9,721 nt of DNA, from assembly GCA_014804185.1 (NCBI GenBank), contig JAAVAG010000075.1, forward strand, positions 1 through 9,721, read 5' to 3'. Position numbers and translations under genes: made by a program. Within the stretch, counting starts at the first letter, position 1; each line of letters starts with the position of its first letter. A model generated the notes under the pieces. The model did no database searches. It saw only the letters and a list, made by a program, of their open reading frames with translations, and was not told the origin of the DNA. This stretch comes from Lachnospiraceae bacterium. Its GTDB lineage: Bacteria; Bacillota; Clostridia; Lachnospirales; Lachnospiraceae. Shown here piece after piece: positions 4,557-9,721 of the stretch.

Positions 4557-5621
4557 TTGAAAAACAAGATTATGGTGCTGTGCGACAGGGAGGCGGAATA
4601 TGTACAGCAGATGACGGATTATCTGAAAAAGAAAGAGGATTTTCCTTTTGAGATCCACGCATATACGGAGCCGGGGAAAATGGCGGAGTTTGTCCGCGGG
4701 CAGGAAGTGGAACTGTTGGTGGTTTCCGAGTCCGTGTATGCCGGGGAGGTCAGGGAACTTGCCGCAGGGCAGGTGCTGATCCTGAAGGAGAGTGAAAGAG
4801 GAGAAATCGGCGGCCCGCCGCAGACGGACAAGTACCAGAGCGCGGAAAATATTTACCGCCATATGATAGGAAAGTATCTGGAGAGGCTGCCGGATGTGCA
4901 GGGTGTATCCGCACAGCGGAGAGAGAAAGAGAATCGCGCCAGGCTGGTGGGCCTGTATTCTCCAATCCGCAGATGTCTCCAGACCTCATTTGCACTCTCA
5001 TTGGGGCAGGCGCTGGCGGGGCGGTACAAAACGCTTTATGTCAGCTTTGAATATTACGCGGGGTGGAATGGGCTGCTGGGGCAGGAAGGGGGAAAGGACC
5101 TGTCTGATCTGCTGTATTATCTGGAGGAAGACGAAGAGAAGTTCAGGTACCGCATGAGACTTGTGGAGAAGAAAACGGGGGCGCTGTTTTATATTCCGCC
5201 TGTCTATGCGGGACAGAATCTTGCATACATCACTGCAGGGCAGTGGAAGACGCTGCTTGGCAGAATCGCCGGTGAGGGAGGATATGAGTATGTGATCCTG
5301 GATCTCAGCGAAGGACTGCAGGGAATTTTTGAACTGCTGCGCATGTGTGACCGTATTTATACGATCATATGCGGAGACGGGCCCGCCAGAAGCAAGGTGG
5401 AACAGTATGAGCATCTGCTGCGTATGAACGAGTTTGAAGATATTCTGGAGAAGACGCGGAAACAGCGTCTGCCGCCGGTTTCTGAATGGTCCGGCATCCG
5501 GGAATACAGGGCGATCCATGAGACGCCCTCCGGGCTGGAACAATTTACAAAGGGGGAACTTGCGGCGTATGTCAGAAAAGTCATAGAGGAGGATCTGGAA
5601 GGCGGAGATGAAAGCGTATGA
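4557..5621 (+). CDS. tadZ: TadZ/CpaE-like pilus localisation protein
   Basis: TadZ/CpaE proteins are ParA/MinD-type partners that position the Tad secretion machine at the cytoplasmic face of the membrane. Residues about 1-105 form a receiver-like domain (KIMVLCDREAEYVQQM, then ELLVVSESVY) without a clear phosphoacceptor pattern. The ATPase-like domain follows from about 128: LVGLYSPIRRCLQTSFALSL is where the P-loop should be, and YEYVILDLSEG (243-253) is the Walker B region. The P-loop glycine-lysine is replaced by Leu141-Gln142 before Thr143, so classical ATP hydrolysis is doubtful. I chose the TTG at 4557 (protein start MKNKIMVLCD), which has GGGGAG about 10 nt upstream. The in-frame ATG at 4506 would add 17 arginine- and glycine-rich residues, overlap the peptidase gene and lacks a ribosome binding site. 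Its stop overlaps the cpaF start by 14 bp. Confidence 0.85.
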   Translation: MKNKIMVLCDREAEYVQQMTDYLKKKEDFPFEIHAYTEPGKMAEFVRGQEVELLVVSESVYAGEVRELAAGQVLILKESERGEIGGPPQTDKYQSAENIYRHMIGKYLERLPDVQGVSAQRREKENRARLVGLYSPIRRCLQTSFALSLGQALAGRYKTLYVSFEYYAGWNGLLGQEGGKDLSDLLYYLEEDEEKFRYRMRLVEKKTGALFYIPPVYAGQNLAYITAGQWKTLLGRIAGEGGYEYVILDLSEGLQGIFELLRMCDRIYTIICGDGPARSKVEQYEHLLRMNEFEDILEKTRKQRLPPVSEWSGIREYRAIHETPSGLEQFTKGELAAYVRKVIEEDLEGGDESV

Positions 5622-6858
5622 GACACTCAAAGAGGAGATTCGCGCAAATGTGCTGAAGCGAATCGATTACAGCAGAGAAATATCGGATGAGAAGATCGGG
5701 GATATTATCGATGAGGTGATCGGGAGCGACGGCTATCTGAAAATTCTTCCTGTCCGGGAGCGGCAGGAACTGAAAAGAGATATTTTCTGCTCCCTGCGCA
5801 GATGGGATATCCTGCAGACGCTTCTGGAGGACGAACAGGTGACGGAGATCATGATCAACGGGCCGGAACATATTTTTGTGGAGAGGGAGGGCCGGATCAG
5901 CGAGTCCGAAAAGTGTTTTTCCTCAGCGGAAAAGCTGAAAGATCTGATACAGCGTATTGTGGCGGGCTGTAACCGCACGGTAAACGAAGCCTCGCCTATC
6001 GTGGATGCGCGGATGGAAAACGGTGAGCGGGTCAATGTGGTTCTGGATCCGGTTGCCATAGGGGGACCTGCTGTGACAATACGGCGTTTTCCCCAAAACC
6101 CCATTACCATGCAGCAGCTGATTGCATTTGGATCGGTCAGCCCGGAGGCGGCGGAATATCTGAAGATACTGGTCAGGGCGGGCTATAACATCTTTATCAG
6201 CGGCGGGACAGGATCCGGCAAGACCACATTTCTGAATGTGCTGACCAACTACATACCGGAAGGGGAGCGGGTGATCACCATCGAAGACAGCGCGGAGCTG
6301 CAGGTTCAGGGCATTGCGAATCTGGTACGTCTGGAGACCCGCAATGCCAATATAGAGGGATGCCGCGCCATAAGCATCCGGGATCTGATCCGGACGGCGC
6401 TGCGTATGAGGCCGGACAGGGTCATCGTAGGAGAGGTGCGGGGGAGCGAGGCGGTGGACATGATGCAGTGCCTGAATACGGGCGGCGAGGGTTCCATGTC
6501 CACGGGACATGCAAACAGTGCGCGGGATATGCTGAGCAGGCTGGAGACTATGGTACTGATGGGGATGGAACTGCCGCTGCAGGCGGTCCGTCAGCAGATA
6601 GCTGCCGGGATCGATATCATCATTCACCTGGGAAGAATCAGAGATAAAACCAGAAAGGTGCTGGAGATCTGTGAAGTGGACGGTTTCAGGGACGGCAGGA
6701 TAGAACTTCATACGCTTTTTGCGTTTGAGGAGGAGGGGGAGGAGGAAGACGGCAGGGTGTCGGGAAAACTTTTACAGAAAGGGGAGTTGATACATTGTGA
6801 AAAGCTTAAGGCAGCTGGTCTGTACCTGTCCGGTGCAGGTGCTGTGGAGTCTGGCTGA
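5608..6858 (+). CDS. cpaF: CpaF/TadA secretion ATPase
   Basis: This hexameric type II/IV secretion ATPase powers Flp pilus assembly from the cytoplasm. At 416 residues it has all expected motifs: an N-terminal domain with EQVTEIMINGPEHIFVE (76-92), the linker and RRFPQNPIT region (159-167), Walker A GGTGSGKTT (199-207), the Asp box VITIEDSAEL (222-231), Walker B DRVIVGEVRG (270-279) with Glu276, and the His box GSMSTGHANSARDMLSRLE (295-313). The C-terminus has an acidic glutamate/glycine run (374-382) before the closing GKLLQKGEL motif. The ATG overlaps the end of tadZ by 14 bp and its last 62 bp overlap tadB, so translation is probably coupled. The protein looks intact and catalytically competent. 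Confidence 0.96.
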   Translation: MKAYETLKEEIRANVLKRIDYSREISDEKIGDIIDEVIGSDGYLKILPVRERQELKRDIFCSLRRWDILQTLLEDEQVTEIMINGPEHIFVEREGRISESEKCFSSAEKLKDLIQRIVAGCNRTVNEASPIVDARMENGERVNVVLDPVAIGGPAVTIRRFPQNPITMQQLIAFGSVSPEAAEYLKILVRAGYNIFISGGTGSGKTTFLNVLTNYIPEGERVITIEDSAELQVQGIANLVRLETRNANIEGCRAISIRDLIRTALRMRPDRVIVGEVRGSEAVDMMQCLNTGGEGSMSTGHANSARDMLSRLETMVLMGMELPLQAVRQQIAAGIDIIIHLGRIRDKTRKVLEICEVDGFRDGRIELHTLFAFEEEGEEEDGRVSGKLLQKGELIHCEKLKAAGLYLSGAGAVESG

Positions 6859-7543
6859 GAGTCTGGGGGCGGCATGTTTCTTTTCGTGGTTTTTTTACCG
6901 CAGCGCCTGGAGCCTGCCGCTGTTTCTGCCTCTGGCTGCGCGACATTTCTGCAGGGCCTGCCGCGCACTGGAGAAGAAAAGGACCGGAGAACTGGAAAAG
7001 CAGTTTCAGGAATGTATCATGTCGGTGGCGGCGGGCATGAGAGCGGGATATTCCATAGAGAATGCCTTTTATGAGAGCATGGGGGACATGCGGATGCTGT
7101 TTGGCGCCGGAGGACGTATTGTGCGGGAACTGGAAGAACTTGTGCGGGGGATGCATAACAATATTCCGCTGGAGCGGCTGCTTATGTCGTTAGGATGCAG
7201 AGCCAAAAGCACCTATATTCAGGAGTTTGCGGAAGTTCTGGATATCTCTCATAAGAGCGGAGGCAATCCGGCGGAGGTGATTGCCGGAACCGTGGAGGCG
7301 CTGAATGTCAGACTGAAAACATCCGCGGAGATAGACGTCCTGCTCAGCGGCAGAAAACTGGAAGGGAAAATCATGAATGTCATTCCGTTTCTGCTGGTGC
7401 TGTATGTCCGGTGGGGCAATCCGGAATATTTTGACATGCTGTACCACAACCTCGCCGGCATTATGGTGATGAGTCTGCTGCTGGCGGTCTATCTGGCATC
7501 TGCCCTGCTTACGGAAAAAGTGCTGGACATCCGGGTGGGATGA
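6797..7543 (+). CDS. tadB: TadB, type II secretion F-domain platform protein
   Basis: TadB is one of the two inner-membrane platform proteins of the Flp pilus machine and is a partner of the CpaF ATPase. At 248 residues it has a hydrophobic N-terminal region (about 15-49), a cytoplasmic T2SSF domain with SVAAGMRAGYSIENAFYES (76-94), ELEELVRGMHNNIPLERLL (111-129) and the motif FAEVLDISHKSGGNPAEVI (144-162), and two C-terminal membrane segments (about 193-205 and 218-238). The start is GTG with AAAGGGGAG at 6778-6786, and the gene overlaps cpaF by 62 bp in a different frame. No internal start has a better site. tadC follows after 19 bp. Confidence 0.92.
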   Translation: MKSLRQLVCTCPVQVLWSLAESLGAACFFSWFFYRSAWSLPLFLPLAARHFCRACRALEKKRTGELEKQFQECIMSVAAGMRAGYSIENAFYESMGDMRMLFGAGGRIVRELEELVRGMHNNIPLERLLMSLGCRAKSTYIQEFAEVLDISHKSGGNPAEVIAGTVEALNVRLKTSAEIDVLLSGRKLEGKIMNVIPFLLVLYVRWGNPEYFDMLYHNLAGIMVMSLLLAVYLASALLTEKVLDIRVG

Positions 7544-7562
7544 GAAATGCGGGAAAGGAAAT

Positions 7563-8897
7563 ATGGTAAGAAAACTATCGAGAAAAATCTATATGCGGAT
7601 CTGGGGCAGGCTTGCGGCAACCGGGGCCGCGGATAAAAGGAGGGAAAAGCTGAAAAAGCTGTATCCCGGAGAAACCGCGGAAAAATTGCTGGAAAATTAT
7701 TATACGGATCTGCTGGCGGCACTGCTTAAGATCGGGATGGCGGGAATTCTGACCGCGGCAGCGGTTCTAATTTTTTGCCGCGGCGCGGCGGAAGATGTGA
7801 CATGGGTGCGGAGAAATCCTTTCGGGGAGGGCAGCCGGTATGCGGCATTGTCCATGAGACGGCAGGATGGCAGCAGGCAGGAGGTACAGCTGGAGATCAG
7901 GGAGCGGCTTTATACGGAGGAGACACTGCAGGGTTTATATCTGGAGGCAAAGGATATTCTGGAGAAACGGATGCAGGGGAAAAATGAGAGCATGACAGCT
8001 ATCACGGGACCGATGGATCTTCCAGACAGGATAAGCGGCTATCCGTTTGAAATCTCCTGGCGGAGCAGCAGACCGGAAATCATAAGCGCAGACGGAACTT
8101 TGCAGCAGGGAATATACGGACGGGAGGAGGAAGTGGAACTGACCGCGGCTTTTCAGTGTGAAGGCTTTGAGGAGAGCAGCACATGGAAGATAAAAGTGTG
8201 CTTCCCTGAGGCGACTGCCAGAGAGCAGTGGGAGGAGGCGCTGCGGGGGACGCTGCAGGAGAGCGATGCGCGCAGCGCCTATGAAGAGAGATGGGAGCTT
8301 CCCCGGGAAATTGCGGGGGAAAGAATATCCTGGGAGGAAAAAGAAGAACATCCTGCAGCGGCGGTCCTCGGCCTGACATGCGGCTGTATGCTCCTGGTTT
8401 TCCGGGGCCGCAGCCGGAAAGTGGAGAGAAAACTCAGGGAGAGGGATGCGGCGCTGGAGGAGGAATATTGTAATGTGGTTACAAAGCTTGCTCTTTATCT
8501 GGGGGCGGGAATGACTGTGCCGGGCGCCTGGAAGAGGACGGCGGCTTCCGGCGGTGCCGGAGACGGCAGGGGATATGTATATGAGGAAATGAGACTTTCC
8601 TGCCGAGAACTGGACAGCGGTATTTACGAGAGCGAATGCTATGAGGCGTTTGGCAGACGCTGCGGCAGGCAGGAATATATCAGACTGAGCGCTCTGCTGT
8701 CACAGAATCTGAAGACAGGAAACAGGGAACTGATCGGAAGAATGCGGGAGGAGGCGCTGCGGGCGCAGGAAAATCAAAAATATGTGGCACGCCGCAGGGG
8801 AGAGGAGGCGTCTACCAGACTGTTGGTGCCGATGGTTATGATGCTGGGAATGGTTCTGACAATGATCATGATTCCGGCGTTTGGAAATATAGGATAA
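7563..8897 (+). CDS. tadC: TadC-like platform protein with Ig-like outer-loop domain
   Basis: The C-terminal part (about 300-444) is the TadC-type T2SSF domain: YCNVVTKLALYLGAGMTVPG, CRELDSGIYESECYEAFGRR, LSALLSQNLKTGN, ARRRGEEASTRLLVPMVMM, and a last membrane helix (about 420-441). At 444 residues it is well longer than the roughly 300 usual for TadC. The excess lies between two membrane helices (about 51-72 and 265-281), giving a loop of some 190 residues predicted to face outside. Within it, residues about 148-215 (MDLPDRISGY, ISWRSSRPEIISADGTL, VELTAAF) fit an atrophied bacterial Ig-like domain. A second fragment (LPREIAGERISW, 247-258) looks like the first strand of another copy. The first 48 residues are basic and cytoplasmic. 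Start ATG follows AAAGGA at 7554-7559. It probably pairs with TadB in the assembly platform. Confidence 0.9.
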   Translation: MVRKLSRKIYMRIWGRLAATGAADKRREKLKKLYPGETAEKLLENYYTDLLAALLKIGMAGILTAAAVLIFCRGAAEDVTWVRRNPFGEGSRYAALSMRRQDGSRQEVQLEIRERLYTEETLQGLYLEAKDILEKRMQGKNESMTAITGPMDLPDRISGYPFEISWRSSRPEIISADGTLQQGIYGREEEVELTAAFQCEGFEESSTWKIKVCFPEATAREQWEEALRGTLQESDARSAYEERWELPREIAGERISWEEKEEHPAAAVLGLTCGCMLLVFRGRSRKVERKLRERDAALEEEYCNVVTKLALYLGAGMTVPGAWKRTAASGGAGDGRGYVYEEMRLSCRELDSGIYESECYEAFGRRCGRQEYIRLSALLSQNLKTGNRELIGRMREEALRAQENQKYVARRRGEEASTRLLVPMVMMLGMVLTMIMIPAFGNIG

Positions 8898-8925
8898 ATA
8901 AAGGAAAGAAAACAGGAGGAAACGT

Positions 8926-9168
8926 ATGGAAAACAAAAGTGTAGAAAATAGGAACAAAAGCATGGGAAACAGGAACAAAAGCACGGGGAACAGGAACAAT
9001 TTGAAGACCTGGAGAAACTTTATGAAAGAAGAAGACGGTATGGGGACGGTGGAAGTCATTCTGATCATCGTGGTGCTGGTGGGACTGGTGATTATTTTCA
9101 AGAACCAGATCGGCAGCATTCTTGACACGCTCTTTGACAAAATAACCAGACAGACGAACCGTCTGTAG
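8926..9168 (+). CDS. flp: Flp1-family type IVb pilin precursor
   Basis: This is the major or a main structural pilin of the Tad pilus. The 80-residue precursor has the type IVb processing site EEDG-MGTVE: cleavage after Gly38 leaves Met39 at +1 and the conserved glutamate (Glu43) at +5, followed by the hydrophobic helix VILIIVVLVGLVIIF. The mature pilin would be 42 residues. The leader is unusual at 38 residues, because a heptapeptide of the type xxNRNKS is repeated about three times (about 6-25). The ATG at 8926 has an ideal AGGAGG at 8914-8919. An internal ATG at 9022 (GGAG at 9011-9014) would give a normal short leader of 6 residues. The gene sits 28 bp after tadC, and the peptidase at the head of the operon is the likely processing enzyme. 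Confidence 0.9.
   Translation: MENKSVENRNKSMGNRNKSTGNRNNLKTWRNFMKEEDGMGTVEVILIIVVLVGLVIIFKNQIGSILDTLFDKITRQTNRL
8941..9003 (+). repeat. Three 21-bp tandem repeats in the pilin leader coding region
   Basis: Units at 8941-8961, 8962-8982 and 8983-9003 share the core AGGAACAA (TAGGAACAAAAGC, CAGGAACAAAAGC, CAGGAACAATTTG) with small differences at the start and end of each. The 15 bp before them (8926-8940) resemble a degraded unit. Being a multiple of 3, a gain or loss of units changes only the leader length. The units encode Asn/Arg/Lys/Ser-rich heptapeptides. Confidence 0.8.
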
Positions 9169-9191
9169 CGCGGGGAACATAAGGAGACAGA

Positions 9192-9721
9192 GTGAAAGGA
9201 TATTTGACGATTTTTCTTACGCTTACACTTACGGTGGTAATTTCCCTCTGCCTGACTCTGGTGGAGGGGGCCAGGCGAAACACCATGATTTTGGAGATAG
9301 AATGCGTGACGGATACGGGGATGAACAGTGTCCTTGCGGAATATCACAGAGAACTGCTGCGGCAGTACGGCCTGTTTTTTGTGGATGTCTCCTACGGATC
9401 AGGTATTCCGTCCTATGAAGCGGCCGCGGAACACCTGACGGAGTACATGAACCGAAATTTTATCTGCGAAGAACATATTGTGACCCTTTTTAGCAGGGAT
9501 CTGCTGGCACTGCGTCTGGAGCAGGCGGAGGTGACAGGAGTATCCAATGCCGCGGATGATCAGGGAGCCGTTCTGAGGCGGCAGGCTGTGGAATACATGA
9601 AAGAAAGAGTGGGACAGGCCTATCTGGAAAAGATTCTGGAGTGGATGGCGGTGGTGGAGGAAAATGATTTAAACGGGGAATGGGTGCGCGGCAGGGAGGA
9701 AGAGGCACAGGGAGAACTGGA
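9192..9721 (+). CDS. DUF5702 protein, TadE/TadG-like (3' end cut)
   Basis: The frame opens with GTG at 9192, preceded by AAGGAGA (9181-9187), and stays open to the right edge for 176 codons. Residues about 4-24 form one membrane-spanning or signal-anchor segment (YLTIFLTLTLTVVISLCL) followed by LVEGARRN, so the rest is probably outside. The motif NSVLAEYHRELLRQYGLFFV (45-64) matches what I remember of DUF5702 proteins, which follow the pilin in clostridial Tad loci and are thought to be TadE/TadG-like minor pilins or envelope components. It lies 23 bp after the pilin gene. The function is inferred from place and topology only. Confidence 0.8.
   Translation, partial: MKGYLTIFLTLTLTVVISLCLTLVEGARRNTMILEIECVTDTGMNSVLAEYHRELLRQYGLFFVDVSYGSGIPSYEAAAEHLTEYMNRNFICEEHIVTLFSRDLLALRLEQAEVTGVSNAADDQGAVLRRQAVEYMKERVGQAYLEKILEWMAVVEENDLNGEWVRGREEEAQGEL

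Overview
The window reads like a chromosomal segment of a motile, endospore-forming clostridium, most likely a member of the Lachnospiraceae. This rests on protein character, not on a search: a short clostridial flagellin with the MRINYNVSAM start, a DUF6240 protein, a FliS with a GLTYGRGEL tail, a DUF2508 (YaaL-like) plus BofA pair, and a Tad/Flp pilus locus of clostridial type with a TadC carrying a large outer loop and a DUF5702 protein. Shine-Dalgarno sequences are strong and GTG/TTG starts are used. No tRNA, rRNA, CRISPR array, insertion sequence or phage gene was seen.

Region 1 (1-3096, + strand) is flagellar. The 3' part of a DUF6240 gene, whose C-terminus looks like a FliK hook-length domain, is followed by flagellin and then its export chaperone FliS. 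The flagellin leader carries repeated GGA motifs of the kind CsrA binds. A strong terminator-like hairpin for this transcript lies about 130 nt past the fliS stop, inside the oppositely oriented DUF2508 gene.

Region 2 (3046-3790) holds two small genes transcribed divergently from about 160 bp: a DUF2508 gene on the minus strand, whose 3' end overlaps fliS by 51 bp, and bofA on the plus strand. In Bacillus subtilis BofA inhibits the sigma-K processing protease. A good match to a sporulation sigma-E promoter sits before bofA, and a TATAAT element faces the DUF2508 gene.

Region 3 (3791-9721, + strand) is the Tad pilus operon. A promoter-like TGGACA-17-TATAAT starts a leader of about 150 nt with two hairpins and a possible 23-codon ORF. 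Then come prepilin peptidase, TadZ/CpaE, CpaF/TadA ATPase, TadB, TadC, Flp pilin and a DUF5702 TadE/G-like protein cut by the window end. The genes are tightly packed (overlaps of 14 and 62 bp, gaps of 19-28 bp), as expected for one transcript. The peptidase would trim the Flp prepilin, CpaF would power assembly through the TadB/TadC platform, TadZ would place the machine, and the DUF5702 protein is probably a minor envelope component.

The oddities most worth following are: the prepilin peptidase lacks a normal start codon where its Shine-Dalgarno points; TadC carries an Ig-like domain in its outer loop; the pilin leader is lengthened by a 21-bp tandem repeat; TadZ has lost the P-loop lysine; and the flagellar terminator is embedded in a sporulation-associated gene.
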